A stretch of 64,000 nt of DNA from Pomacea canaliculata (GCF_003073045.1 NC_037592.1:18309844-18373843); one strand, 5' to 3'; shown: positions 1 to 13,863, counted from the first letter of the stretch. Program-made: numbers and translations. Notes: a model not told the origin generated them from the letters alone.

Positions 1-395
1 TAATAAGAGGAATTTTACCATTTCATTTTCTTATCCATTTTATTTTCATTTTTAAATACTGTATTGTGTAGTGGCATCTACAAGAGTGAGTGTGTGTTTG
101 TGTGTGTGTTTCATTGGTTTGATTGGCTAAGTGGTGACCATCATTATAACATTATCTTTGTGCAATGTCACTTGGCAAATGAATATTTTACTTCTTGTTT
201 GATGACAGCAAAGCTTTCTATAAAATGAAAATTTTTGAAATGATGTACTTTGATGGTGCTGTCATGTTACTCCTAAACCTCCATTATATATATTTGCTTT
301 AGCTGATTGAGAATATTTTCAATATTAGTTATTCCTTCTATGTAAATTCATGACCATGAAGAGCTTTGCATGCAGTGCTAGCGAATGTGGTTGAA

Positions 396-2294
396 AATAC
401 AACAGTGGAGGATATGCATAAAGCCATGGATGAACGGTTCATTAACTGCACACCCATCTCTGCTCAGACCATGGTTAGGGATACTGGGTTTTCTGACATT
501 TTTATCAATGAACTTTTAATGGCAGCAATGAGACTGAAACTGAACTATGGGCAGACTACAGATACTCATGGTTTTCTTGGTATGGTTGGTGCTTGATTTT
601 ATTTTGCTATTCCATTTGTTATCTGTAATCACACACAACCTGATTATTGTTATGATAGAGACTGACACTAGCTTTTGAAACTAGATAAATCTTTGAGTGA
701 CAAGAATTTATAATGTTAGTGTATCCAAGGAAAATAACAAAACTTATCATACATGTACCATAAATTCACAACCCTTGAATAAGGACAGACATTATCATTA
801 CATGTATGACTACATACATGCACATATTTGTGGGTAACTGACAGCCCAACAGTTTTCTTACATGGTTTTCTTTAACTTGGGTCAGCAATATCACAAAATG
901 CAGTGAAAGTGTGGCCAAAAATAACTTGATAGAATTCCCTTGAACACAACCTTTTGTGTAATTTGCTACAAGATGAGAGTGATTTATATACTATCTCAGT
1001 ATTAAATGTAAAACATATATACTTTTTTGGAAGCAAAAGCTGTTTAACACAATCATTTGTTTTTCAGCTGCAGTGTTCATGGCATGTGCAGAGTCTGATC
1101 TATGGGCTGTACATGGAGGAAACAAAAATGTTGCTGAAAGTCTGTTGAAGGTCTCAGGTGCAAGGCTCATCCAAGGGAAAGTTACATTCATATGATGGAG
1201 ACTGGTGCTGGCATGCCCTCCGATGAATACAGTATAAACAGGCTGAGAAAAGAGCAGATGAAAGAACAAGTGGAGAGTATGACCTCGTTATCATGGCAAC
1301 CCCTCTAGATGGGAATGCCAAGATGAAGTTGGTGAAAGCTTGATAGCCACTTTTTTTCATGAGAAGACCTGTTGATTCCAACAGCTGGTTCACATGCAAC
1401 CCTGAAATAGAGCATCAGGCAATATTGAATTCTTAAATAGCAAACTATTTGATGTATCTCAGTAGTTTATGCTTAACACATTAGTAGGGGAAGTAAATAG
1501 CTGAGTGGTTAAAGCACTGGCATCTAAACCTAAAGGTTCAAAGTACTCATGTGGTGCAAAAGGCTTCCCCTAATTGACCAACTAACTCGATCCATAGGGG
1601 TTCGAGAGAAACAGTGAGAGAGAAGTGGGCATCCCTCGCAAATAAAACTGGCCCCAAAAATGCAACCTAAGATGCAAAAGATATGTCAGAAAAGTCTTTA
1701 GGCTGCAGAGTTAATTTTGGTTATTTGATATTGTATGTACGTCAGACACAGAGTTGCTTTTGATAGCATATATAGTGTATATTGATAATAATATCACTGA
1801 AGGAAAGAAGACATGCCATTCATCACCTGGATAACTAAATGCAGAGCCTGTATAATGATTTAATTGGAAAGTTAATAATCCTTGTACTTCATTTTTTTCC
1901 TCATTAGCAATAAACAGACAAATGTGAATGAAAAATTAAATGGTTGATACATATGTAATCAGCTAATTTCAAAGGAATAATAAAAGATACACAGAGATAT
2001 AGAGAAGACACTAAACTGCTCTAATTTATGACATAATTAGAGAATGGCTGTTTAGAAAAATTGGGAGCTTACCAAAATCCTAATGGATAACAGCATAGAT
2101 ATGACTGTTTCAAGTAAAATTTGAAGGTGTTCCAAGCACTTTCAATGTTCCTACGTACCTTTCCATTCTTTGGAGACTGCATTCGTCTGTGGCCATATGA
2201 ACCGAGGTACATTTGGCATGGATCAGCAAGATTATCTCCCTGCAAATATAATGAAAACAAGTACTGAAGTGTTCTTTAACAGCATCAGCTGGTA
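396..2294 (+). pseudogene. Decayed tandem copy of prenylcysteine oxidase (exon 4-, 5- and 6-like pieces)
   Basis: Three blocks match exons 4, 5 and 6 of the intact prenylcysteine oxidase gene downstream: about 396-579, 1078-1328 and 2115-2294. The first keeps a good donor and reads in frame, with two extra residues near the NYGQ motif. The second is frameshifted and meets a TGA shortly after the VT of the intact copy, and its donor GT has become TT. The third lacks a usable acceptor base, carries a one-base deletion after the FNVP stretch, and stops matching halfway through the exon. Exon 7 is absent, and an exon-3 remnant is not seen although intron sequence just before it (about 300) matches 8777. 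Exons 1 and 2, if present, lie left of the window. Several independent lesions make this a pseudogene, though the first block alone could still be spliced. Confidence 0.85.
1485..1690 (+). mobile_element. Probable tRNA-derived SINE
   Basis: An A-box-like TAGCTGAGTGG at 1498 is followed by a B-box-like GGTTCAAAGTA at 1535, the spacing of a pol III tRNA promoter. A non-tRNA body continues to about 1690. It sits between the exon-5-like and exon-6-like blocks of the pseudogene and has no counterpart at that place in the intact gene. No target-site duplication was identified. Confidence 0.45.
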
Positions 2295-2884
2295 ACGATA
2301 GACTGAGATTGTTAAGAATTAAACTGGAATTCAGGTCCTGACAAACACACACCTATAGCAACGTTGTAGAATGTAGAGGGTAGGCTTATTAGCATAAAAG
2401 GGGAAAACAACAGCAGCATATCTTGTGCCTTGAGTTTCCTTGAAGATGTTTTGGAGGAGGGTTCTTCACTAGAAGGCTTGATATGAGTGGCTTAATATTT
2501 TTTAAAGTCTAAATAAAGTCAAGCCTGGAAAACCATAGGAAGACAAGCTATTAGCATGCTTAAAGATCAGTATAAGTGCTTCAAGAACAATGCAGCTTAT
2601 TCTTTTTTTAGCTATGTTTTCACTATGAGAAGTGTATTTTTTGTGAAGTTTCTTTTTGATTTTTCAGTTGAATGCTGATGATTGTGTTATCTGTGATTTT
2701 CAGTGCACACTTAAGAGAGGAGAGGAAGGGTGGGAGTACACAATGATGGGTTAAAACATCTTGCCCGAGCTGGCTGACAATATTCAACTTATTCTATTTT
2801 TAGTCCGAATTATTGAAGGTGACAATACCTTCAGATAATTATTTGGTCTTGATGCATTTTTACTCAACATTAGTCTTGTAGTTG

Positions 2885-3180
2885 ATGGCATGATAGTTAA
2901 GGCATCTGTCACCATGACCATGAGAATCAGTTATAGTGGGTTCACATTTTCGCAATGAGCTACCTCTCTCTCTCTAGATGTGACACCTGTTTTACATAAT
3001 TGACAGTTTGTAGTTTTTTCCAAATACTCTAGTTTCCTCCATCATGTGTGCGTGTGTTTGTGTGCTGCACAATGTGTATGAATGTTTAAGTATTTGTTCA
3101 TGAAAGTGTACTTGATACCTACATTTAAAAGTGTGTTAGTGTGCCTGCTAACTGTTTTGAGCCCAGCTGGAACTGGAAAA
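2885..3180 (+). mobile_element. Possible tRNA-derived SINE
   Basis: The start resembles an A box plus a GTTAAGGCA run, and GGGTTCACATTT at about 2937 resembles a B box. A diverged body with a TG-rich stretch follows, to about 3180. The call rests on promoter-like motifs only. Confidence 0.35.
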
Positions 3181-3838
3181 AGATGTTATTTAATTATTTG
3201 ATTTTAATAAATATTAAATAATATAAATCTGTATTTATGAATCTTTAAAAGCTGCTTCATAAAATGCTTAATGTTTTGAAATGATTAATTTTAAAGTGAT
3301 TCACAGTATTAAAAAAAATTACGCTTCTCAAATTATTATTAAGACATAATTAAGATATAATATGCAAATTAATAATAAATTTTTCCAAATTTACGGCAAC
3401 CTTTCTACAAATATAGATGATTATTATTATTATCACTAAAAAATCTAAAAAAGAATATAGGTAGGTAATGTGTGTTGTACACACTTCTGGGCTTGTAGAT
3501 GAATTTCCGGCAAGCTTTATAGGTGCACATATTTTTGGATATGTTAACTTTATAAATGTGTGACTTCACATTGCACAGCCCTTTTGATTTGCTTCTAATG
3601 ACTTTTGCCAGTGAAAAGAAAACCATATTTGTGTGTTAGAAATTTTCATGGTTTGAAAAATTAGGAGCTTGAAGATATAGAGCTATTAAAGCTTTGCAGT
3701 TGTACAGATGGAGATGGTGGAATTGTATTTAGACAAGAACAAAGAGGTGACAACTGTGGCCAAAGGTAATTGACCTGGGGGAAGGGTGGAGGGAAGGAAA
3801 TGTAGGTTTTAAAAAAATTAGTCATTCTGAAACTCAAG

Positions 3839-4566
3839 CTAACAGAGTTCCCTTTGGGACATGTTTTGAAGACCTCCACCAGGTTTTCAAAAAATTAGTC
3901 ATTGTGCCTCTAAATATTAAAAAGGAGAGTTGGTAGTATATAATATATATAGTGGTTGTGAGGAGAGCGCGTTCAAAATAACAAATTTCTTTTGAATCAC
4001 TGATACATATCTACCTTGTCTGTGTGGATCTCTGCTTCACCTAAAGACTGGCAAATCATTTAAACAGCTTCTTCCATGTATTAGCCATCTAATTATCTAC
4101 ATTATTTTTGGTATTTTTTCCTACCTCTGATATGTCAAAATATTCTTTCTTCACTGTTACAATTTTTCTTTTCAAGTTAAGAAAATACTTGATCAGTGAC
4201 TACCATAGTAGATAGAAGAATATATAGTACTTTAGTAGAAAATCACCATGACTGAATCGAGGTATTGTCTAGACACAGGTGCAAGAAATGAAGCTTTGAG
4301 ATTATGAGAAAAACAAATTGTGCTTGGACTATTCTAATTTTAAGATGTAGTCATGTTCTTATAGTCAGGGCGGAACAGAGGGAAAATTGTGCTCTATGGT
4401 TTTTATGGTTTTTTTTGCGAAAAATTCTGTGACTCCAGCATTAGTGCTTGACCCGTATACATCTACTTAGCAGCACAGATGTTTCTCGTGTGTTCGCACT
4501 CGTGACTCTACGTTCTCATTCTGAAACTCGAGCTATCAGAGTTCCCTTTGGGACACGGTTTGAAGA
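3839..4566 (+). repeat. Pair of near-identical ~60-bp direct repeats, 668 bp apart
   Basis: About 60 bases at 3827-3885 recur at 4507-4566 with a few changes (shared core TTCTGAAACTC, then AGAGTTCCCTTTGGGACA, then GAAGACCTCCACCA). The second copy matches the flank of the intact gene at 14545-14600 in position, so the first looks like a local duplication inside the left copy. Confidence 0.7.
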
Positions 4567-4669
4567 CCTCCACCATCCTGTAACGCAAGGTTTCATGTAC
4601 CCCAGTCTCTGGCCTACCACCGATGGTTCACGCACTGGATGTGAGCGATGGGGTGCTGGCAAGTGATAG

Positions 4670-5215
4670 TATCATAGTAGAATCGTGATGCAGCAGTGTG
4701 GCCGGCTAGACTGTGTCCGGTCGAGTGAGGAGATCGGGTCCGACAGTCGCAAGCAGACCGTCTCCTCCACCTGACACCCCGGCACGTGTCGGCTAATTCA
4801 AACAGATGGTCGTAACCTCGCTCGCACGACAGACTTGCGGTTCATTAACAGAATTAACAGCCCAGTACGAGAGAGCGCTCACGCTGTCGTATTCACACTG
4901 ATTCACACCTAAGTCGCCTGTTGTGGCCTTGACACTGTGAAGAGGTTTACTTGTCTTTTCCTAGAACTGTCACTTTATCCTGCCAGATGTTTACACACTG
5001 TTATAACTTACTGTTTAGGAAATGTTAACAGCCTCTTCTGTTTTTGAATAATTTTAGTATTCTTTGCGAGCAGCACGTCCGTACCGATTTATGCCGTTTG
5101 TAAATATATATAACTGTCTATAAAACCAGAGGAAAAGCAAATAGCGAAAGGTGTATATAATGATAAAAAGAAGTATTAAGGATATCTAGTGCATGGCCAA
5201 AACTGATATTTCAGA
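4670..5215. other. No gene seen
   Basis: Intergenic sequence of somewhat higher GC at the start (4680-4900), then AT-rich. No coding exon, RNA gene or repeat was recognised. Confidence 0.5.
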
Positions 5216-5219
5216 GGCG

Positions 5220-6650
5220 TGTTACAAGTTCGAATAAACAACCATCCTAGCTTAAAACAGCTGAAACAGACAAACAAATACTCATTCCCACTGGAAGCAG
5301 ATGCAATCTGGCGGCTGTCAGCAGAGAATACTACACTCAAAACATCTGAAACCTGCAGACCTACCAGTTCTACGGTAAAGGTCAAAAGAGCGGTACGCAG
5401 TCTGAAGGAAGAAAGTCACCTGGATTTGACAACGTCCCAGATGAGGTGCACAAGCAGGGTGGGGATGAAACAACAAATGCCCTAACTGCTCTCCGACAAA
5501 GAGTCTTGGAGCGCAAAGGATGGATGCATTCACTAGCCATACCCCTTCCAAATAATGGAAACACTAAACGGTGCAAAAACTACAGAATCACGAGCCACCC
5601 AAGCTAAGTGATGCTGAAAGTAATCCAGAATCGCTGTGGAACTGCTAACAGAGAGATAGGCTGACATCAGACTAGGCAGGGGAAGAGTTGAGCAGATAAT
5701 AATTCATCTGTCGCAGACTTCAAATATGAGCTTTCTTTCACACGACAGTTGATATTCATCAAGGGCGCCCCACCCCCCACCCCCAGTGCCCGTGCTGTTC
5801 AACGTTTTTCTGGAGAACATCATGCGTGAAATCTTCCACGACCATCACACTTCCAGTTCCATCGGTGGAAGACCAATTTGCCACTTACACTTTGTAGACG
5901 ACATTAACCTGATAGCAGAGATACAGAGGCATACCAACAGACTGCAGACTGATATAGTTCGAGCGCATTTTGAATGGAGACCAGCACTGACAAGAGTTAA
6001 GTCATATGTCATTGGCAACAACAAAGAAGATATATCTACAAGAATGGGGTATGGCTTCTAAAGGTAAACAGTTATAAGTACTTGGTAGCCATCATATCAT
6101 GGATGTAATACAAGTTCGTGATGTTATCTAAAGACAGCAGCTTCACGACATATTCGCATCAGGATCACGACAGTAACAGCAGCAGTGCTAGGCTGGAGTA
6201 CGTACTGGACAGCATCTGGTGAAGCCGTAACTAGAACGGAGAAACCAATTTCACTTTATAAGAAACACGTGTACACTTACAGTCACCACACTCGTGGGAT
6301 ACCTAGAATCACTACTGGCATAAGTCACTTTGCACGAAAAATATTTTTTTTTAAAAAAAAGGAAAACTGTCCTTCAGTTAAAGGTACCGTAATTGAAAGG
6401 AGGTCGACAACAATAATTAAGGTGGTCAGATGAAGATATAGAACTGGCTTACGAACGTGAAGACTGGTTGTTCCGTGCAGGACCTGCATGATCACCATTG
6501 TTCAAGACAGGCCTGAGAGTCGAGCCTTTTTGTCAGATGCCACGTCTTTCCATGTGCTCTTCCCTCAACGAACGGTACTATTCATGGAACGAATGAAGTG
6601 AACATATGATTCATGACGATGCAATTTTTGATAGAAACTTTTCACGCAAT
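5220..6650 (+). mobile_element. Degenerate non-LTR retrotransposon (LINE) reverse-transcriptase remnant
   Basis: The best piece is 5786-6061, translating to a reverse-transcriptase palm: PVLFNVFLENIMRE followed by GGRPICHLHFVDDINLIAE, where FVDD takes the place of the catalytic F/YADD box. Upstream, 5280-5560 carries the preceding RT segment (AVRSLKEESH, then AIPLPNNGNTKRCKNY in a shifted frame), and 6430-6560 resembles the C-terminal tail of the same kind of ORF. Frames change several times and there are stops, so it is dead. The motif string is of the RT type common in mollusc genomes; the clade (RTE-like or another) cannot be fixed by eye. No endonuclease, poly-A tail or target-site duplication was found. 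Confidence 0.75.
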
Positions 6651-6654
6651 GCAC

Positions 6655-7430
6655 ATAGGAAAATCATCATAATGTTCGGAGAAAACGACGAGCATACATA
6701 CATATCTCTTGAAAGTGGTCGAGTCGTCCAGTGCCCGCAAAAATAAATTTGGGTTTACTTTTTGAGCGGATTCGTGATGGTGGTAGATTCGCGATCCGTT
6801 GGAGAGCAACAAGAACTTTCTATTCCCTACGTGGCTTTGTCTTAATCATTTAATTACCACCTCGACATATTCCGCGGTCGAGTGATCTCTTGCATGCCGT
6901 CGACTCAAATGCAGCTCGCAGATTGACCTTTTGCACTTCCTTCGACACGAGAGCATGCGTCATCTGCTCTACGGTGGCATAAACTGAATTTTATTGCACA
7001 CCGACGACATAGACTGTCTTAATTATTGTTCCTACTCTTGTCGTGGGTGCTTGCTGCATGATGTGATTTGAGTGTTTTGAGAGATAAGACTGATCAAAGA
7101 TTGGATAATTTGTTAAACTATGACGAGAGATGTTTGCGGCCCTATGCTCCTCGAGGAGTAACACGATTGAACAAAAACTATGACGAGATCTGTTTGAGGC
7201 CCTATGCTCCTCGTAGTCCTCGAGGAGTAGTCACACGACTGAGCTAAAACTATGATGAGAGCGTGAAAGACACTAAGCTGAAGGGTGATGCGAAACTAAA
7301 TAAGTCCTTAGTGGCTACGATAATATATTATGACAAAATCAAAGTCACAATCATGCAAAATCTTGATGCTCTTCCTTTCAACTGCTGTTAACTTCGAGAA
7401 TAAATTATTGCAGATTATCGGACAGCTTTG
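6655..7430. other. Intergenic and likely promoter region of prenylcysteine oxidase
   Basis: No coding exon is seen. It holds a local tandem duplication at 7115-7245 and then the presumed 5' UTR. No TATA box is obvious close to the start codon. Confidence 0.4.
7115..7245 (+). repeat. Two-copy ~65-bp tandem duplication
   Basis: A unit holding AACTATGACGAGA, GTTTG, GGCCCTATGCTCCTCG and GGAGTA(GT) CACACGA-like sequence occurs twice, at about 7115-7173 and 7174-7245. The second copy has a few inserted bases. It lies about 200 bp upstream of the prenylcysteine oxidase start codon. Confidence 0.75.
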
Positions 7431-7435
7431 CTAAG

Positions 7436-10400
7436 ATGGCGGCTTGCACCATGAAGGCAACGTACCGTTTCGTGGTGTATGCCATTTTACTTTCGCTTCC
7501 ATCACACATTCTTTTTGCAGCTGAGCAAGAAGACCCAGACCTTCCCAAAATAGGTACTCACATCAATTACTGTAATAGTAAAGACACTTTAACATGAAAA
7601 TTTGTTATCATCTGTCAGTATCGACGTGCCAGTGACTAGGAAGTTCGATTTAGTTTTACTTTCATTACTGTTTTTTTTTTTCCTTAGTTATTATTTGTGG
7701 TGTGCATACTTTATTTTGAAAACAACATAAAAAATACCACTAGCGCAGACGTCAAAATATTACGAATTTCATGTTATGATCGCCATTCCTTAGTAAAACG
7801 ATTATTCTTCCTGCTTTAAACCTTCCATAATCTATTGTAATCTATTATGTCATTTGTTAAATTGATAGCTAACGTAAAAATGATAATGTTATATCATAAA
7901 AGGAAAGTTTTTTAAAAGTATGCGTTCTTTGTTATAGTTATTAGTTCGTTGACAATGAAAATTAACTACCTATTTCTGGGTTTAGTTAAATAATAAATAC
8001 TTAAAAAGGTAATAGGTGTGTTCTTTTGCCATCTTTTCCCCCACTTTTGCCATCATATTTAACACATTTGGCTTTGTATGCTTTTTGTTTATAAATTTCA
8101 TTTTCTATATTATATTGTTTATTAATTTTTCACATGAATGTTTTTGTGGCATGTCATTTTTTGTCATTGTGAACCTAGAGTTTTACATTGTAAAAGATAG
8201 GTGGAGTTGTTGTTCTTCAATTTAATAATGCAATACTATTATTATCAGCTTTTTTTAGTCATTCTAGTTTTTTTATGTTTCATGTCAGCAATTGTTGGAG
8301 GTGGACTGGGAGGGACAGCAGCAGCTTATTTTTTGCGACAACTATTCGGTGATCAGCTTCAAGTTGATGTTTTTGAAGGGAAGAGTGTAGGTGGCCGTCT
8401 AGCCGTCATCAGTATTGAAGGCCAAGAGTATGAAGCAGGAGGTGCAGTTATCCATCCTAGGAATGAGTACATGGTCAACCTCACAAAACTATTGGGTGAG
8501 TATTATCATGAAGCATTAGATTAAAATCTGAAATATTGATCTTCAGTGAAAACGTGAAAAGGATTAAGACAGTTTTATTTTCCTTAGTAAATTTAGTTTT
8601 ATCAGCTGTTTTAAATGTCATTTCTTAGAGGTATATAAGGTATGCAGTCTAATCTCATTTTGAAAACTACAGTTAGTTATAATAAATGTTTCTTTGTAAA
8701 GTTTAAAGGAGATGGATGTCTTTAATGCAGTCATATTATTTTATCTTCAAACTTGAATTAAGCATGTCTATGTAAGCTGATTGAGAATATTAGTAATAAA
8801 AATGGTCCAGGTCTTGAAAGGAGAAACCCAAAGGATGATGACGGCACCATGGGTCTATACAGCAAAGATGGCCTCTTTTTTAAAACCAGCATTTGGAAAG
8901 TTGTCACCATAGCAAAACTCTTTTGGCGCTATGGTTGGGACATCAAGAGAATAGGTGAATGGGTTACTACCATGATGTCTTCTTTTAGCAGGTAAGCATA
9001 ATGAACAAAAACGCTTAGGCCTTATTTGTTGCTTTCTGCAAGCAGCATTTGGTGTCAACTCTCTATAATTGTTGGAAAAAATCTTAGTATTTGAAATGAT
9101 TTTAGAATTAATTTGGCAAATGTTTGCAAACACTCTTATATGGTCTTTTTTGAAAGGAGACTAAGCCCAAAAACAAAAACAAAACAACCCACATGAAGCT
9201 GACATTTAAGAATGTGTACCTTACAACAAATAACTAGTAGATGTAGTAATAATAATGACAAGTATTTTTAAGGTGCCTATGCCACTGATACTTGGCATGC
9301 TCATTCAACCATGGACACCATTAAAATACTATAGAAGTACTGAAGTTACTACTTTCCAGCCATAACAATGATTATATTTAAACATTTAAACAAATCTGTG
9401 CTACATTTTCATGTACTTTTGGAATAGGTACATTTTTAACTCAGGTTTGTAGGCTGAGATAGAGGATTAGTGTTGAATATTCCAGCTAAAAGTATACATT
9501 TAGAAGTGAAAAGTTATGTAGAACTCTAAGTCATTGTTCATAGATGTCCATTCCATGATGCCAACAAATGAATGGTGACCAGCCGGATCTAGTGTTGATG
9601 ACCATATTTATGGGTTGGACTGGATGCAGCATGAAATGCTTCATTATTCTTTCTTTTTATTAACTATCTGAAATGTGTAGGTTTTGGGTTAGCTCTCGTC
9701 TTCTTATCTGTAATCCACTAAAAAAAAAATTGACTGCAGAAGAAAATATTTGTAGTTGGTGTTTATTTGTATGACAGAATCTATGAGTATCAGGAGAAAG
9801 GCATGGCATTTACAACAGTGGAGGATATGCTTAAAGCCATGGATGAACAGTTCATTAACTACACACGCATCTCTGCTCAGACCATGTTTAAAGATGCTGG
9901 GTTTTCTGAAATTTTTATCAATGAACTTGTGATGTCAGCAATGAGGGTGAACTATGGGCAGACTACAGATACTCATGGTTTTGTTGGTAAGATTACTGCT
10001 TAACTTTTTATCCTTCCTCGTAAAATCAGTGCTTCAACATCTGATGTTTTCAAATAATGTAAGCCATAGAATTAGTATGTCATAAATCTCATAAGCAAGT
10101 CCACGACTATCACAAAGGTAGCTAAAATACATTGGTTACTGCATGAGTGTTCATGGGTTCAAGAACTTTGCTATGAACAAAGGCAATGACTGGCGAGCTA
10201 AGAATTTTAGGAAAGAGCAAACTCCAAAAATAAAATACCAAAACTGCTGACTGTAAAAACAGAATTGGGTACTTAAATTATGTAAGATTCGCAATTGGTA
10301 CAGGAATTTTCATTTGTGTTCAGGAAATAAAACTGTATTATCCTCACTCCCTTCTCCCTCTTCTTTTTCTGCATGTGGCATCTGTTTACAGAGTTGGCTG

Positions 10401-13400
10401 CCTTGCCATGATATAGCCTTAATTGCTGGCTTGGTGTAAAACACCAATTTCCCCTCTCCTTATTTTTATTGACAGAAACAGGAGTGCATTCTAAAGATGC
10501 TTATATTACCTCACCAGCTTCTTTCTCACCTTATTCTTAATGTAGTCTTGTACACCTGGCAACCTGTGAATCACACGCACACACACACATACACAACTCA
10601 GTTGTTTATTAAGCTATTACATTGTCATGCTGTTATGTCAGAAAATGACATTAGCTTTTACAGATGGATGATAAATATGGAAATATGAATGACAGTGGTT
10701 TCATTACGTTGGGGTATCCAAATGAGAAAACGATACTTGTATCTGAATCACACCTTTATAATCTTTAAATAAATGATAATGCATCTGGATAAGGATAGAT
10801 GATACCCACATGACAACATGCCAACACACACCTGCATGCAACAGAGACAACACAAACCTGGACAACTGGCTGGCAAGCAAATGACGTTTAATGATTTTCT
10901 TTAATAAATACTTTCGCTTCATCACATCTAGTCATACACCCTCAGAATAATTGATTGTCTTGCATGCTAGCTTTTATGCAACATGCGAATGAAATATACA
11001 CTAGCTCTGCATTAAATGTTGAGCATAAATACTTTATGGATGTAGCAAAATTGTAATTTCTCTTATCAGTTGCCTTATTTAAGTATATTTCTGATCCAAA
11101 ATCTATTCTGCATGATCATCTTGTTTTTCAGCTGCAGTGTCCATGGCAGGGGTGGAGTCTGGTCTCTGGTCTGTAAAAGGAGGAAACAAAAATGTTGCTG
11201 AAAGTCTGCTGAAGGCCTCCGGTGCAAGACTCATCCAAGGAAAAGTTACCAACATTAATATGATGAAGAGTGCCACTGGCATGCCCTCCTATGAAGTACA
11301 GTACGAAAAGGCTGGGCAACAGGCAGACCAAGAGGAATCTATTGCAGAGTATGACCTTGTTATCATGGCAACACCACTGGATGGGAATGCCAAGATGAAG
11401 GTGCTGACAGCTTGATAGCCAGTTTTTCATGAGGAAACCTGTTGATTCCAACATGCATGGTTCCCTGAAGAGTAGAATCTAGCAGTATTGAATTCTGAAA
11501 TGATTGTATACTGAAAAATTATACTCCCAATGCTTAACATATCTTGTCAATTTCTGCTTAGTATGGTTGCTAATGAAATAATAGCCTAGAGCGCTGTACA
11601 CCTGAGATTCATAAAAGGGAATCAAAATCATTCAAAAAGCAATGAAGGGAAATGTGATTTACTGGATGATGATGACCACAGTGGTGATGGGTATTCATAT
11701 AGTACCATTTAGTGCTCTTACTGCTTACAAGTAACAGTACAAATATGCAGCTCATAGAGCCAACATGATACTCTGTGCATACAGTAAGTGTGATGCATTG
11801 GTGTAGTTCTGCTAGACAGGATATAGTGAACCAGTGTTGGCCATAATGGAAAGATTTGGTACTCCTCTGCAGTGGATAAAGTTTTTAGTTCATCCCTTGT
11901 CACAGTTTTTTGTTATTTCATATAGTGCATGCTTTAGCCACAGGCTATTTTTTGGTTGTTTGATGCAGTGTAATATCAGTAGAGGAAAATAAAAGATTTT
12001 GAATAAACGTTTAGTGTAATTACAGCACATAGCTAAATGCAGAGCCCTGTAGTGATTAAACTCAGTGAAAAGACAAAAATGTAAATGGATAATGCTCATT
12101 CTGCTGTTATATCTAAATTATGTGAGTTTAAAAAGGATATTAAGAAGCATAGTAAAAGAAAAGACAAACTGCCCTAGTTTATGACCTATTTGAGAGAATG
12201 TCTACTATGAAAGATCAATATTTTCCTCTGAACCTTATATTTAACAACATAGATGTAACTGTTGCAGGTAGTATTTGAAGGTTTTCCGAGCACATTCAAC
12301 ATTCCTAACATACCTTTCCATTCGTTGGAGGCTATGTTTGTCTGTGGCCATGTGAACCTAAGTACTTTTGGCATGGATCAGCAAGATGAACTCCCTGACA
12401 GTATAATGACAACAAATGCGGAAGTGTTCTTTAATAGCATTGGCTTGCTGGAACCTGTTGATGAGATATCAAACAAAGCAGGCAAACCAGAGGAGAGTGA
12501 AGAATATGGTGTATGGAAAGTGTTTTTGAACAAGGTCCCCACAGAAGCAGAGGTATAAACATAATGTTGGTAATGTTTAAGGAATGGATTTGAAAAGTGG
12601 AAGTTGTAAGCTTTATAAATTTGTATCAAAATTTGCAGAAAGCTCCATACATACCAAACATATCAATGTCAAAGTAATGACTATTACATATAAAGGTAAT
12701 TCTTTATTTAGTAGGAATTGGTTTGGAATGTATACAAGATAAGATTACTAGAATGAAAGAGAAGAGCAGTAGAATCAAGAGAAACACATATCTTTTGGAG
12801 TGAGATCCTTGGGGACCTTTACTAGAAATGGGGATGTGAGTTGCTTTATATTACATTTAATTCTGAATAACATTCCTAGAAAAAAATACTTTCTGATTCA
12901 TCTGAAGAGCATTGTTTCACTGGAAGTATTACATATTTTACTTGTAGCTAGAAAGCTCTAGCATGACAATCACAAAGAAACCATGTGCACACCATTTGAT
13001 ACATGCCTTGGACCAAGGCTACTTGTTTCTATTTTTAATTGACGTTATGAAAAAAAATTATTTCTAGTGCTTAATATATCTAATCTCTTTTTAGGTTCAA
13101 GCCCTATTTGATACTCGGAAGTCTGTCCAGCTGGTGAACTGGCTTGCCTATCCTCAGTATCAACCCACCAAAGAGCTGCCATCATTTGTTCTGTATGATC
13201 GACTGTACTTCATTAATGCCATTGAAGCAGCTGCATCAGCCATGGAAATGTCTGTTATTGGTGCCAAGAATGTTGCCTTGCTCGCCTACAACCAGTGGTA
13301 CTCGCATCTTGATAAGATTGATGAGGTTCTAGTCCCAAGTGACTCTTCTCAAGACTCAGCTCAGGGCAAGCAGGCGCAGGAATCAGTCAAGTCTGAGGAA

Positions 13401-13406
13401 CTGTAG
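7436..13406 (+). CDS. PCYOX1: Prenylcysteine oxidase, seven exons, intact
   Basis: Exons: 7436-7553, 8289-8495, 8811-8991, 9778-9986, 11132-11400, 12268-12552, 13095-13406. All junctions are GT-AG and all phases agree, giving 526 residues against about 505 in human PCYOX1. The start is the ATG before a hydrophobic signal peptide (residues ~1-30), as expected for a lysosomal enzyme. The FAD-binding Rossmann motif [18 protein letters not shown] opens exon 2; [24 protein letters not shown], the WSVKGGN segment and the C-terminal [10 protein letters not shown] block follow in family order. The family oxidatively cleaves the thioether of farnesyl- or geranylgeranyl-cysteine, releasing cysteine, an isoprenoid aldehyde and peroxide. 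The tail after the conserved end is short and Ser/Gln/Lys-rich. A broken tandem copy lies upstream. PCYOX1L is the main alternative, because the paralogues cannot be told apart by eye. Confidence 0.95.
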
Positions 13407-13863
13407 GAGGACAATTCGATAGCATGTTTAAAGATCAGTATAAGTGCTTTGAGAACAGTGCCATTCATTCTTTTGTAGCTATATTTTTCTTTAGAATGTT
13501 TGTTTTGGGAACTTTGCTGTTTGATTGGGCATTGGTGATTCTGCTGTCATTTGGGATGTTCTATGCACTTTGTGTGTGCGAGATAGAGAGAGATATATAA
13601 AGGGGAGGATTAGGGAGGGAGATTTGATGTGCACTTGCCATAATGGGTTGATAAATTTTACTGAAATAGCTGACAATATTTCAGTTACTTTGTTTCTAGT
13701 CTGAATCATTTTAGGTGACTACATGGAGGGAGATTATGATTATTATTTCTTAATGCATTTACATTCAACATCATGTGCCTATTATTTATTATGAGTGAGA
13801 TATTGAAATATGCATTTATAAATACTTTCAGGGTGCCTCAGGAAGAAAGCCTAGGAAAAATGC

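Larger units (their letters stand above)
2520..4645 (+). repeat. 3' flank of the prenylcysteine oxidase tandem duplication
   Basis: This stretch is collinear with the 3' UTR and flank of the intact gene at about 13405-14665. Shared landmarks are the block around 2555-2600 with 13420-13470, the block at 3430-3610 with 13970-14080, and the block at 4495-4640 with 14530-14660. The copies are clearly diverged, with many substitutions and indels, so the duplication is not recent. No open gene is visible here. Confidence 0.75.

Noticed and set aside
11128-11454. Minus-strand 108-codon frame
   Set aside because: It is the antisense of prenylcysteine oxidase exon 5 (11132-11400).
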